DNA from: Conus ventricosus
Lineage: Eukaryota > Mollusca > Gastropoda > Neogastropoda > Conidae
DNA length: 64,000 nt
Direction of reading: 5' to 3'
NCBI GenBank assembly: GCA_018398815.1
Contig: CM031601.1
Span: 30,689,293-30,753,292 of the forward strand
The translations under genes were made by a program, and so were the position numbers. Under the pieces are notes generated by a model, which saw nothing but the letters and a program-made list of their open reading frames with translations, did no database searches and had not been told where the DNA came from. This document shows, one piece after another, positions 21,772-32,647 of the stretch; positions within the stretch are counted from its first letter, which is position 1, and the number at the start of each line of letters is the position of its first letter.

Positions 21772-22974
21772 TTGTCCGGTCAACCTGGCCAGTGTCAGAC
21801 AAGCAGCTCCGAAGAATTGCAGAAGAAACAAAGAGTGACACCACCCTCAGAGCAGCGCTCGAGTACACAGCAAAAGGATGGCCCGTCTACAAGAGTGATG
21901 TCAACCTTGAACTCCAGGAGCTCTATGCAGTCCGAAACGAGCTCAGTGTTCACGAAGGGCTACTCATCAAAGGAAATCGCATTGTCATCACCAGTCTCTA
22001 TGCAAGAGGAAATCTTGGAAGCCATCCATGCCGGACACCAAGGCATCACCAAGTGTCGCGAGCGCGCCAACAATGCTGTTTGGTGGCCCAGAATCTCCAA
22101 AGAAATTGCCCAAAAGGTACGCTCTTGTGCCCTCTGTGATGAAAAGAAGCCATCGCAGAGATCAGAGCCTCTCAGACCTACACCTCTACCTGAAGGGCCT
22201 TTTCAAATGATTGGTGCCGACCTGTGTGAAGTCAAAGGTTCTCAGTACCTTGTCGTCATCGACTACTTCTCCAGATATTTGGAAATTGCTCACCTGCCAA
22301 CCATGACATCCGCCTGTGTGATCGGAAAACTGAAGAACATTTTTGCCCATCATGGGATCCCGAATGTTGTAGTCACAGACAACGGACGACAGTTTTCCTC
22401 ATCGGAATTCAAGACCTTCTCTGACACTTGGCATTTCACGCATGCTACCAGTAGTCCTTACTTCCCGCAGAGCAACGGAGAAGCAGAGAGAGGAGTGCAG
22501 ATCGCCAAGCGAATCTTGCAACAGAAGGACCCTTTTCTTGCTCTTCTCGCATACAGAGCAACTCCCACGGCGTCTACAGGAGTGAGTCCAGCCGAACTCG
22601 CCATGGGAAGAAGATTGAGGACTACAGTTCCAACACTTCCTGTCAACTTGAAACCGCAGGAATATGACAGAGAGACCATAGCTCAAAGGGATGCTAAAGC
22701 CAAAGAGAACAACAAGAAATACTACGATAGGCATCATGGAGTTCGATCCCTTCCTGAGCTCCTCCCAGGAGACTATGTCCTGCAGAAACTGGATCATGAT
22801 CCCCAATGGTCCAAACCTGCCAGAGTCCTCGACCAGATCGCGCCCAGAATCTTACCTGGTGGAGAACTCCCAAGGTATGCGGTACAGGCGGAACCGCAGA
22901 CACCTCCGCCTATCCCATTCCATCCCTCAGGGTGCCTTTGCTCAGAGAGCCGCCTGCCCACAACTCCCAACTGA
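21772..22974 (+). CDS. Integrase of the Ty3/Gypsy element
   Basis: It opens with the HHCC zinc domain (IHAGHQGITKCRERANNAVW, then CALCDEKKP) and contains the full DDE core: GADLCE as the first Asp region, VVTDNGRQFSS as the second, and PYFPQSNGEAERGVQ with the Glu. These are followed by YRATPTASTGVSPAELAMGR and a GDYVLQ C-terminal domain. It inserts the cDNA into the genome. The N-terminal part of the open frame before about 22000 is probably out of frame. It ends before the polypurine tract. Confidence 0.85.
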   Translation: MSGQPGQCQTSSSEELQKKQRVTPPSEQRSSTQQKDGPSTRVMSTLNSRSSMQSETSSVFTKGYSSKEIALSSPVSMQEEILEAIHAGHQGITKCRERANNAVWWPRISKEIAQKVRSCALCDEKKPSQRSEPLRPTPLPEGPFQMIGADLCEVKGSQYLVVIDYFSRYLEIAHLPTMTSACVIGKLKNIFAHHGIPNVVVTDNGRQFSSSEFKTFSDTWHFTHATSSPYFPQSNGEAERGVQIAKRILQQKDPFLALLAYRATPTASTGVSPAELAMGRRLRTTVPTLPVNLKPQEYDRETIAQRDAKAKENNKKYYDRHHGVRSLPELLPGDYVLQKLDHDPQWSKPARVLDQIAPRILPGGELPRYAVQAEPQTPPPIPFHPSGCLCSESRLPTTPN

Positions 22975-23371
22975 ACCCAGGGTCCCCTGTCCTGACCCTC
23001 AGCCAAAAGTATATCCTTTGGCTGATCCCCAGTCACCAGGAACACCTCAGGCTGGTATCCAATGCCACCAGCCAAACCCTCCGGGACACCAGCGCCCTGC
23101 CTTCTACAGCAGCCCATCCAGACCGGTCCATCTACAGCATCACCTGTTTCCGTTCAGACAACCCGCTGTGGACGAGCTGTTGTCATTCCAGCACGATACA
23201 GGGACTAACACCATCCTCTTCACCCTGTGGTCTACCGTACCGGCCTGGGTTTTCGAATTGTGTTGAAGTTTGTCAAAGACTCGTCTCTCCCTCGGTTATC
23301 CCAAACAGACTCTAAATTCATAAGTTTCTGTGCAACTCGGTGCACCTGTTTGTCCATTAAAAGGGGGGAGA

Positions 23372-23524
23372 TGTGATAGAATGCGGTTGAAAGATACGCA
23401 TGCGCGACGAGACCGACGCTCGGCTTGGCGGTTGGCTCTGGCCATTTCCTAGACAAATTATAGTGGATCACAAAACATCATTAAGCGTGTTTGTCTGTCG
23501 TCCGTGTGCCTGCTGATCGTGATA
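23372..23524 (+). repeat. 3' LTR of Ty3/Gypsy element
   Basis: Identical to the 5' LTR over all 153 bases by eye. It is directly preceded by a polypurine tract. Confidence 0.93.
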
Positions 23525-24089
23525 TGCACAATGTTTGATCTTATTTTTCACTGTGTGCAGAACACATTACAGGCCAATGCTTGACAATTTATGAGCTGAT
23601 GAATTGAAAATCGATTTTTGCAATTTTTGCTGGCGATAGCTTTTTTTGTGTGTTGTGTGTGTAGAGAGAGAGCCAGTTGGCTTCTTGAAAAAATTGCCTT
23701 TATTCATTCATATGTGTGCTGTCGTAGAGGTGCTTATGCTGTGGAAAATGGCATATTGTAATTTGCCTCACAGTACATCTAGAACAGCCAATCTGGCGTG
23801 ATAAAGTCATTGTGCAAGTATAGGACAGAATACATGTTTACACTCCCAAGTCATGCATCTGAGGTTATTGTAATTTGCATAGTATTAGCAGTTGGTCTGT
23901 GCATGCTGCAAATGGTAAACATTTGCCCAATAATCTTGCTCAGCACTGCTTGTGAACTGAAGTGAACGAATCTTGTTCTGTAATAGAGTTGTGAAACTTT
24001 GGCAATAAACTCTTGCCTGTGAGAGCATCAGACTGACCATGCATGCTAAAAGCGATAACTGAAAAAGGATGGATCTGATGCTGTTGCAG

Positions 24090-24221
24090 GGAGGGAATTG
24101 GCTGTGTGTTCATGTGGATGACCTGCGCAGTCCTTCTTGCCAACTGCCTTCTGTGTCCCAGCTTCAGGCAGCCAGTCCTGCTAAGCTCCTGGCCTCGTCC
24201 ATTGTCAACTGTGTTGCTGTG
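24090..24221 (+). CDS. RNF213: RNF213-like E3 ligase, internal exon (GGNWLCVHVDDLR), right copy
   Basis: Plus-strand counterpart of 3776-3907, 44 codons in phase 0/0, reading GGNWLCVHVDDLRSPSCQLP and ending SSIVNCVAV. The ctgttgcag acceptor and GTATGT donor are intact. It carries the signature VHxDDLR of the RNF213 family. It lies between the recent Ty3/Gypsy insertion and the CIQSAVARI exon. The few differences from the left copy are conservative. Confidence 0.84.
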
Positions 24222-24877
24222 GTATGTGTGGGGTATTCCTGTATTTCTATAGTAGTGTTCCACAAAGTCTTAGTTCAGGATTAATTCAGTTGTTTAATTT
24301 TGTTATGAAACTTTCTTGGCAGGAACAGCTAAAATGCGTATATTTTTTCATGCACATGCATGACGTTAATAAAGCTGAGATACAGTGTGTTACACTTGTG
24401 TGTTTCCTTTCAACAGTCAGGAAAATGGGTTGTGGTACTGATGAGTTGTCAGCATTCTTCTTTGCTATGTTGCAGTGAATCACACTCCTGGACTGTCATA
24501 CATAAGATTGCCTTAACTTCCACTCCTTATCCAAATGCTTGATTGTGCTACTCTTGTCTGAACTGGAGTAAATACCATTTTAATTATGGAGAGCTTTCAG
24601 GGAAGACATTATGAGACTGACACACAAGAAAGATCATTCCTGTGTAAATAGTATAACCACTCATCTGTTACTTGCCTTTTATTTTAAAGATTACATCTAG
24701 ATCTGGTAATATAATACCGATCAGTGTTTTGACCAGGAATGGAAACAACATCTACTCTGGTGGTGGTTTTGTAAGTCATGGTAAGAATTTTTAGATAAAA
24801 CACAATTCCAGGGAGGAGTCAGAAAATTTTTTTTAGGGTTGTCTATGCTGTTACCAAACTATGCATGGAACTTGCAG

Positions 24878-25067
24878 ACTTCAGAGAGGCAGGATAGAGA
24901 AGAAGAGCAGACCAGGCTTGTGCCAGATGGTCTGAGTCTGGACCTTGTCCGACGTCTACTGGCAGCATGCATCCAGAGTGCTGTTGCCAGGATACGTGAT
25001 GAAGACACATCCCGTGAGCGTGCCACTCAGCGTATTGCTCTGATCCTGCAATGGTTGGAAAGGAAAG
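24878..25067 (+). CDS. RNF213: RNF213-like E3 ligase, internal exon (CIQSAVARIRDED), right copy
   Basis: Plus-strand counterpart of 2840-3029: same length, same acceptor (cttgcag) and same GTCAGT donor. The only obvious protein difference is WLERK instead of WLERG at the end. It starts in phase 0, joining the VHxDDLR exon, and ends in phase 1, joining ESMAFLQG at 28214. The segment is acidic or charged at the N side (ERQDREEEQ) and then helical, as expected for the region between the Rossmann-like part and the RING of RNF213. Confidence 0.8.
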
Positions 25068-25256
25068 GTCAGTACTTACAGGTTACATGTCACACTTGAA
25101 AATAGGTACCAAAACTATATAGTCATGTATGCCATCTGAGACACCGTATGCTCTCTGGCTCCATTTAAATGCAACCAGAAATTAGCCATCTTTGAACTAC
25201 TATAGATTTGTTTCTTTGGCCTGTCCCACAGCTTGCAGGTTTTTGCAAGGGTCGTT

Positions 25257-25764
25257 CGAGGCAGGACCAACTCCATGTCATTGAGGTATCTGGACAATCT
25301 CTTTCAGAAATATGAAGACCTGAACACTCTCTCTTGGACCTCTCTGCCTTGGAGCATACCTTTTGACCCTTGGCTTTGTAGTCAACTTGGAAAAGTCAAC
25401 AGTACTCCTTCCAGAGGTTCATCCACATGGGGATGCACTTAACATCGACCTAAACCTTGTGTGTCTTCCAGTGCCAAGAGCAGAAGAGATCTTTGCTTTC
25501 ACCCAGTCCCTTTCTCAGTCCACAGTGTCAATGCCCTGCAGCATCCACACTATGATCAGTCTGGCCTCAGCTGCCTCAGATCTGATTCCTTTGGGCCGTC
25601 TTCATCTCCACCCCCTGCCATGGGTGCTGAGCAATGTACAGAACAAATGGACAGCAGATTGGGACATCTCCCTTCCTCAAGGCCATCTGTTGTTGGAGGC
25701 CCTTCAGCCATGGCTGAGTCTGGAGTGGCTGACTCGGGCAGTCCACTGCAGATTTTCCTTTTGA
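25257..25764 (+). pseudogene. DIRS-C reverse transcriptase fragment, right copy
   Basis: It reads NSMSLRYLDNLFQKYEDLN, then FVVNLEKSTVLLPEVHPHGD, LNLVCLPVPRAEEIFAFTQ, LASAASDLIPLGRLHLHPLP and LSLEWLTRAVHCRF. Same order as the DIRS RT palm end and thumb. The active-site box is YLDN, not YLDD. One frame change lies before FVVNLE. Confidence 0.62.
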
Positions 25765-26041
25765 CATACATGGTTTGTGTGGACGCAAGCAAGGCCGGGT
25801 GTGAGCCCACCTTCTCCTGGATTTCCTCAAGTGCAGTGGTCTTTGGGAAACTCGGATTTCAAACAACATAAATCTTATGGAGTAGCAAGTGGTTTGTTAG
25901 CTCTTTGGCAGTGGTCCCTTCTCTTGAAAGGGTAGACAGTCACAGTATGCTCAGACAACTTGACCGTGGTACCATACTTGAAGAATCAAGGGGGAACTCA
26001 CCCAGACAACTAAAAGATCTGGCAGTGTTGGTCTTTCTGTT

Positions 26042-26501
26042 TTGCTAGGATTTGAAGATATCTCCACTTCTGAGGCACATTCCAGGGAAAGTCATTGTTT
26101 AATTGGCAGACACTCCATCCAGGAAGGATCAGGTATTACCATTCGAGTGGATGCTCAGCAAGAGGTTTTTCCTATCAATATGTCAGTATCTTGGAACCCC
26201 ACTGTGGATTTGTTATCGACCAGGGGAACAATCAGCTTCCAGTGTTTGTATCACCAGTACCAGACCCACTAGCCTTAGCTGTGGACACTCTGTTGATCTT
26301 TTTGGAGGGATGTTTCCCCCATCTCCACTCATTCTAACAGTCCTAAAGAAGATGTCCAAAGAGAAATGCCTGTTGATTCAGATTTCCACTCTGAAGTGGT
26401 CAAAGAGCTGGATGACCTTGCTGATTTCCCAACTTGTGACAGTCCCAATCTGTCTCCTCTCTTGGAAAGATCTTCTGATTCAGCCATGGACATGGAGATA
26501 G
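26042..26501 (+). pseudogene. DIRS-C RNase H fragment, right copy
   Basis: ADTPSRKDQVLPFEWMLSKR, LLSTRG/NNQLPVFVSPVPDP and LALAVDTLL are spread over neighbouring frames, followed by MSKEKCLLIQI and WKDLLIQPW. The motifs match the RNase H-like region of DIRS elements A and B here (NILADSLSRSR..EWTLS, LFATRFN..LPVYVSP.PDP.A.AI). Confidence 0.62.
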
Positions 26502-28213
26502 CACGCCGATCCCAGGTCTCTCTCTCCACACCGGTTTTATATCCAGCGATATCTCTCTGAGCAGAGATGTTTCCGCCCCTAGTGGGTGGAGAAGATCATG
26601 GCTGGCCAAAGACAATCCACAAGATGGGCGCCCATCTTTGATGAAGATAAGTCATTGCTCTTTCTTTGTTTTCATTGTCCTGAGTGTTGTTTATCTTGCC
26701 TGAAGAAGACAGAGGAGGTCGAAACATGTCGTGTTTTGTCTTGTGATTTGTTTGACCACGTTGTTTGGTAGGGTCATTGTGAATACTTTGGCATGTTCTA
26801 TCTCAGAGATGTGGCTGAAGACATGGAGGCCTCTGGACTGTTTTGGCAGAGTAGTTGTGGCAGGCAAGGCTACCTTCCCTAAGTAACTATTCTCATCTTT
26901 GGTTAAATAAGATGTGAGTTTCATAGCCAAAACAAAAAAAAGAAGAACAATCAAAAGGAACTATTGTGAAAAGCAAGGTTTTTTTTTATTTGTATAGAGT
27001 CAGTTAGCCACAGTTTTGGAACTTGCCAAAGGTCACTGAGATAGTTGTAACCATGTGTGTCTATGTCTGTACAGTTTGGAAGGTCACTGTGTTTTTTTGG
27101 GCGTATTTTTGTTCTCACATCCTTGAATATGGTTTCATCATGATTTTGTTATGGAGGTGACCTTTGTTGAAAGGCTATGTATTGTGTACTTTTTTCTCAC
27201 CCAGCATCTAGTAATTTATGAAAAATTTGATATTCAGGACACATCCTTAGAGGAATGGCTCTGTAGTGCTCATGTTATTATATTTGACTTGTGCATTTAT
27301 ATTCGGACATTGTGACGTACTTGGGATTGTGGCAGATTTTCCTCCTGAATTTTTGTGCCCAGATATATACAAGCCCACTTACTTAACTTTTTAGTGACAA
27401 ATTAATTGGGCCTGATTGCCTCATAGACTTAAAAGTCAGTGGGAACGCATATTGATCGACTAATATTGTGCTGTGTTTTGTGTGTCTCTGTGTGAACAAT
27501 TACTAACCTCCTGGACATTGGTTGAGAACCTGTCTATGCTAGGTTAATTTTAAGGGTCTTCTCCTTTCCCTGATCCTGTCACATTTTTGCTTTGATTGTT
27601 CATTGCATAAGGGAGAGCAGGACAATCCTTAAACGTCCAGGAATCTTTATTTAAAACCATTTTGGTTCTGGCACCAAGTTCTGGAATGAGTTTGAGGCAG
27701 CCTTGTGCTTGAGTTTGAACTTCTGGCTGCCAGGTGAGATCCCACCATCCTTTTCAATATTCTGGCATTTGTTTTGACAGGTAAGTATGAAGAAAAAGAT
27801 TTTTCCCACTAAAAGTAGTTTTATGATATACTTACCTGTCCAAAAGTTTCATAACTTACCTGTCCAAACATGTAGAATTCCCTCCCTTCTCCTTGCAGTT
27901 GGGGGGAAAAGGGAGAAAACTGATTTGTTTTGAAGTAAAGCGAATTGATTACATTTCACTCAAGAGAGACCACTCATGTATTCCAATAGGTTGAGTAGAG
28001 TGAGCTACTGGCTCTTCAGATGATTTTTTTTGTTTGTTTTTTTGTTGTTGTTGAGATTCTTGCTGTTCCATGTAGTAGGAGAAAAGGATTTGTTTGGACA
28101 GATAAGTAAGAAAAAAAAATGTTCATAGTAATTACAGTACTTGTTTATTGCTTACAGAATGACAACTGGAGTGCATGCCATTTATTTGGTGCTCCTTGTT
28201 GTTGTTTTTGCAG

Positions 28214-28291
28214 AGTCTATGGCATTCCTGCAAGGCATGCTGCAGATGGTGTGTGCTGTGATGCAGAAGAAGGAAGAGGAAGCCCTGAGGA
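28214..28291 (+). CDS. RNF213: RNF213-like E3 ligase, short internal exon (QKKEEE)
   Basis: A 78-base exon reading ESMAFLQGMLQMVCAVMQKK then EEEALR. It follows a good pyrimidine-rich acceptor (gttgtttttgcag) and is followed by a consensus GTGAGT donor. It continues the phase-1 end of the exon at 24878-25067 and also ends in phase 1. In vertebrate RNF213 the matching stretch also ends in a (F/L)xKKxEE-like motif after the CxQxAV segment. The intron before it contains the decayed DIRS element. Confidence 0.7.
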
Positions 28292-29292
28292 GTGAGTCCA
28301 CTGCTTCCCCCCTGCTGACTGGCTGACACGTCGCGCTGCCCATCCAAACTCCATCGCTAAGGCTGGCACCCTGAGGTCAGTGTTTTTTCTTGAACTGTTG
28401 TTAGTGCTGCTGCTTATGTCTTCCTTTTTGAAAAAAAAAACCCCTGTTCTTCCCACATCGACCACTCTTCCCTCCACCCCCTTTGTCTGCACTCCCCTTC
28501 CCTCTCTCTCTCTCCTCGGTCATGTTTGCTCTGTCTGTACACAATTGTCTTTTCTCATATATGGCAGCTTTCTTTTTTGTACTTATTCTTATACACACAC
28601 ATGTACGTGCACTTGTGAGTGCAAATTCACATTGACACACACACTCACGCACGCACGCAGAAATGTGATCACCATTTTGCTGGGTTTCTTGTTTTTATTA
28701 TCTACGAACCAAAGCTGCTTATTCTAAGATGTATTAGATGTGGAGGGTTCAGTTCACCTGCTTCAGTCCTTTTCTCTCCCACCCCTCAACCTTTTACCAT
28801 CCTTCTGCTCTTTTTTCCTCCTGGTTGTTATTGTATCAGGATACCAAAACAGACTGCAATGTTTCTGATAAGAAACAAAGATACTAATAAACACACAAAA
28901 GGAAATGGACAGTAACACTTATTTCATACACAATACGAAACAGGCAAGTGAAAGCTTGACAGCTCACGTAATGCTATCCAGACAGGAACAATAAACACAA
29001 TGACATTGCTCAGATGTTGTCAGCAGGAGCTTGGCAATTAAGAAAAAATAAAAAAGATAGTGAAGACGTTTCAGAAACAGACAACAGAAGCAGGGGAGAA
29101 ACAGACTAAGGGAGGAGGATGGTGGTGGTGTGTGGCATTAATGTAGATGAGGTAGATGTATACACAAAAGGAATTTAAGTGCATGTTGAAAGAGGGAGAG
29201 ATGATGGGCATGATAAAGGCCTATCAGATTCTGACCCTGGATAACTTGCCCCAACCAACCTTCAGTCGGTGAAGGTTAAAACGAAAGAACAT

Positions 29293-29298
29293 GCACAC

Positions 29299-29353
<55 letters not shown>

Positions 29354-29371
29354 CACACACACACACACACA
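29293..29371. repeat. (CA)n microsatellite
   Basis: About 35 CA units with two short interruptions, in the intron 100 bases before the broken NLDLL exon. Confidence 0.95.
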
Positions 29372-29469
29372 AAACATAAGTTGACAGACAGATGGACACA
29401 CAGAAAACATGGACACACAGAAAAATTAAAAAGATAGAGAGTCATGGTCAGTGACGGTGATGCCTTCAG

Positions 29470-29781
29470 GCGAGCATGGATGCAGTGTTGGAGCAGGAGG
29501 TGGTCCCTGTTTGGTGGGACTGCTGGCCTACCTGGACCCAAACCACAACCTGGACCTGCTGCAGTCAGGGGCTGTGTGGACCTGTGGCTTCAGGTCTCAA
29601 CATCCTGACCTGTGCCATGCCCCTACCCCCACCTAACGCTCCTGCCCAGTCACCTGAGGGAGTTCCCCTGTCACTCCATCTTTACCAGGGAGGAGCTGAT
29701 GCCTCCCCCTCCTTGCCCTTTTCTGGCTTCTGTGGGAGCCCTTTGAAGCTTATTGACCCATTTCAGCAGCTCAGGAAAAAG
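29470..29781 (+). pseudogene. RNF213: RNF213-like exon (NLDLL..DPFQQL) with frame breaks
   Basis: Protein-like text is spread over three frames in sequence: AFRRAWMQ, then AVLEQEVVP, then CLVGLLAYLDPNHNLDLLQS, then DLWLQV, then LNILTCAMPLPPPN through to LIDPFQQLRKK. Vertebrate RNF213 has the same order: TFR..LW, VTPLLA..I.FID..GNL+LL, DLW, LLNIPL. The end has a GTATAT donor. At least three 1-base shifts are needed, so the exact acceptor and frame are uncertain; the start given is the nearest good cag. These are either assembly errors or a decayed exon. Confidence 0.6.
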
Positions 29782-30295
29782 GTATATGATCTGTTTGTGC
29801 TCTGGTATTCTTTGTTTCCTTGTTTTACTATATGATTTTGAGTGCTGACCTGTGCCTGCATTGTAGAGTGTGAAATGGTGTTATTATCACCAAATGTGAC
29901 CTTATGATTAAAATAGTACTTCTGTGAATTAAACAGATTTCCATTTTGTGATTATGTAATGTTTTATGCACTTTGTTAAATAACAGGACTCCTTGTCATG
30001 TAAAGGATTCCTCACTCGCTTTTACATTACAACACTTTTAGCGGTCTCAAGAAGTTCAGACAGTTATTATGAAAAATTTTCCTCAATCCATTTCTGATTT
30101 GGTTTCCTAAACAAATTCGACCCCGGACCGGGTTGCCCTCAAGAAAAGAAGAATCATTATATTCAATAGAAATGTCGTAATTCCACAGCAAAACTTCATG
30201 ACAGTGTTGGGAAAAATTGTAGCCTATTTTGACATTATTAAAGAATTGGATAGCTATGAAAGGGTTTAGACTGCCATTTTTATGTCATTGAACAG

Positions 30296-30491
30296 AAGAC
30301 AGTGTGGTGGAAGCAGTGGAGAAGTCTGTGGTGGGTCGTTTCCTGCCCACAGTGGTGGTCTGTTGTATGACATCGCTCAGGACTTTGTGGATCGTTACTG
30401 GAAGATCTTGTTTACCATCACTTCAGAATACTCGGGGCCCAGCTTCAGGGCAGTGCTAATCTTGCTTCACAATGCCCTAGAATCAGGGAAG
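30296..30491 (+). CDS. RNF213: RNF213-like E3 ligase, exon (GRFL..YDIAQDF), one possible frameshift
   Basis: The second half is clear: LLYDIAQDFVDRYWKILFTI, then SFRAVLILLHNALESGK, ending at a GTAAGA donor in phase 0. This matches the RNF213 stretch LL..Y..DF.....+......E..F...AL. The first half reads best in a different frame (DSVVEAVEKSVVGRFLP, like FQQTPLGRFL in vertebrates), so a 1-base error or mutation probably lies near 30360. The acceptor is gaacag. The given frame also stays open through the first half but as low-complexity Gly/Ser. Confidence 0.65.
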
Positions 30492-30559
30492 GTAAGAAGG
30501 CAGGGCAATTTTGCTCATTAGAATGAGCCGGGGGGGGGGGGGGGGGGGGGTGTCCAAAC

Positions 30560-31790
30560 TTTGTAATGGAGTCAAACTCCACAGCTGTCTTCTCTTTCCA
30601 AGAAGAAGCTATTCAGAGTTGAAATGAAACTTGCTCTGAACTCTACAACAAACAACAGAGCAAGAAGATCCAAATATGCTGACAGCGCATGGTTCATCAA
30701 ATGAGGATTGTTTTCTAATAATCTGAAGAAGCTATAGTTGCAATGAAATCGCTGAAATGATAGAAAGCTGCAGGCACTGAAAACGTCCATGCAGAAGTCT
30801 TGAAACATGGTGGAGATACAGTAATTGATATTCTTATGAAATCTGACACAGTAGGGAAGGGCCCACTGCATAGACTCTATCACTAATCATCACCCTTCCC
30901 AAAAAAGGAAATCTCCAACACTGCCAGAACTAGTGTACTATAAGCTTGATCAGCCCATGCCAGCAAAATAATGCTCAAAATAATTTTGAGTAGATTGCTG
31001 CTGCCAGCAGTGCTATTGTTGCTGAAGACCAGGCTGGATTCTGCAAAGGCAAGAGTACCATCAAACAGATCTTTCACCTACATACCTTTTGTGGAAAAAC
31101 GTCTCCAGTGCCAGAAGGAGTTCTGTTGTGCACATCATCAGAGACTTCAAGAAGGAGTTCAAAAGACTGGCAAGGGGCACTTATGGGCCACAAGGAAGAA
31201 ATTTAACTTTGGGCAGAAGCTTATGGACATCATCCAGCAGCTGTACTCCAAGGCAACTGGTGCAGTGCTCATATAGGATGCTGCTATTGGAGACATTTTC
31301 ATACTTTGATTGAATTCATCAGGGATGATTTTGTCTCCATCACATTCCTGGAACACATCATGACTTGCAGACTTAAAGGTCATGTCAGCATTTGAAGATT
31401 TTTCAGATTACATTGATGGCCTCGCAGGCAGTGAACAAGAGTATATAAAGCTCGTTAAACAACCTGATGAAACATCTGCAAGATATGGTCCAGAAATTAA
31501 TGCAGAGAAGACCAACCTGATGGCCAGCTGCAATACCACCCTCAGTACTGATATAACTGCACAGAGGCAGAAGTTGAATCTTTTAAGCGATTCACTCACC
31601 TGCCATCCACCATTACCCGTGAGGGATCCAAACTAGAAATTCTTTCAAGGGCAGCAATGTCGACCACAGCACTGTCCATATTAAAACTTGTATGGAATCA
31701 TGATTATGCCAGTCGAGAACAGATACATGATCTCTTGTCTCTCTGTAGGTCAGACAGAAATTGCACGTTTGTTACTTTAAAGTGTTTTGC
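30560..31790 (+). pseudogene. Decayed LINE reverse transcriptase, 5' part
   Basis: Plus-strand text in shifting frames includes KGHLWATRKKFNFGQKLMDI, IQQLYSKATGAVL, YIDGLAGSEQEYIKLVKQPD and ETSARYGPEINAEKTNLM. These match the RT of endonuclease/RT LINEs: LW..L++F.F..+L...IQ.LY......V, then ADD-like ..DDIDGLAGSE.EL..L...L.E.....G+.IN..KT+.M. The central YxDD region is deleted or mutated and there are many stops. It continues at 38002-38580 after DIRS element A. Confidence 0.7.
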
Positions 31791-32647
31791 AAATTGTTCA
31801 TAACCTAGTAAAAAAAAAAATCTCAGCTTTATCTCACTTGCTTTGTGTCCAGCCCCCTCCCTGCTCCCCCCCCCTCCATCTCTCTCTCCCCTCTCCCTCT
31901 CTCCATATTTTTTGCCCTTTATTTTAGATTGTAAACTTATGCTGTTATTATAATTGATGTTTTACATTTGGCGTCATATACTATACCATGTCAGACCATA
32001 GCATTCAACGGCAGTTAGCCAGCTCTGCCAGCTGAATTTTGTGGCTAATGCAGTAATAAGACAGCCACGTGATGCCCACCCTACTTCCCCCATAGGAAGA
32101 AAGCCAGTGGCCACTTCCTGTTCCTCATTCATCTTCGGCCTGCAGCCTAAGCAAGATAAGTCTTGTGCTCTGTCTCGCCTTTCTTCTGCCTTGTGTAAAG
32201 ATTGTGTGTTTGCTTCTTTACTTGTTCAGTTGTGGCTTTTGCTAAACTCTGGGTACACATTCCGTGTGAGGCTTACGGTTGGCGTGTTTCCATTTTATTT
32301 TCACGCTCGTCGTGATTGCTCTCGCGACTTTGTTTTTCAGTGTCATTTCCCCAAACTCGGAACTTACTCGCCGGTGTTGGAACGCGTCCCCTCCTGGTGG
32401 GAAGGCATCCCCTGCTCATCCATTCCTTTTTACCGGTTCTCTGCTGTCTCCGCGCGTTAGTTTTCACTCTCGCGCTCTTCCCGGTAAATTAACTTCGATC
32501 TAACACTCACCGGTCGTTCCGGCCACCATCTTTCTTTCCTCACAGGTCGTCTTTTCCGCCATCTTGCCTCACCCTCATGGTTCATTTCTCACTTACATCT
32601 GTACCTGGGTTTTTAGCGTACGGAGGTTTCTCCTCCACTTATTCATA

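Larger units (their letters stand above)
18625..23529 (+). mobile_element. Ty3/Gypsy LTR retrotransposon, recent insertion
   Basis: 153-bp LTRs (18630-18782 and 23372-23524) read identically base for base. They are flanked by the 5-bp duplication TGCAC. The left arm still has the unoccupied site (GTTATGTACAATG in gene orientation, around 4460). Internal order is gag, zinc knuckles, aspartic protease, RT, RNase H, integrase, which is the Ty3/Gypsy order. A purine tract AAAAGGGGGGAGA precedes the 3' LTR. Several stops and frameshifts interrupt pol. It lies in an RNF213-like intron in the same orientation as the gene. Confidence 0.95.
10422..27911. repeat. Right arm of large inverted repeat
   Basis: This arm is the reverse complement of the left arm plus about 10.5 kb of extra sequence: an LTR element with short unmatched flanks (about 11423-17082) and a Ty3/Gypsy element (18630-23529 including one target copy). 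Without these, its length matches the left arm to within about 100 bases. It starts within a few bases of the edge of the N run. The first few hundred bases show dense 1-base indels relative to the left arm. Confidence 0.93.
25200..28115 (+). mobile_element. Decayed DIRS-like retrotransposon C, right copy
   Basis: Plus-strand copy of the element in the left arm, lying between the CIQSAVARI and QKKEEE exons. The 5' half is missing. The 3' end has close inverted repeats (GACAGGTAAGTAT near 27780 and ATACTTACCTGTCC near 27835), then a repeat related to the solo terminal repeats, and GGACAGATAAGTA near 28095. Both arms share the insertion, so it predates their split. Confidence 0.65.

Noticed and set aside
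24360..24542. Possible exon SGKWVVVLMSCQHSSLLCC after a ttcaacag acceptor
   Set aside because: No donor follows, the left arm runs into a (TG)n tract, and the flanking RNF213-like exons join in phase without it.
24740..24780. Possible small exon EWKQH..LWW with a GTAAGA donor
   Set aside because: The two arms differ by a frame-changing G, and the neighbouring exons already join in phase.
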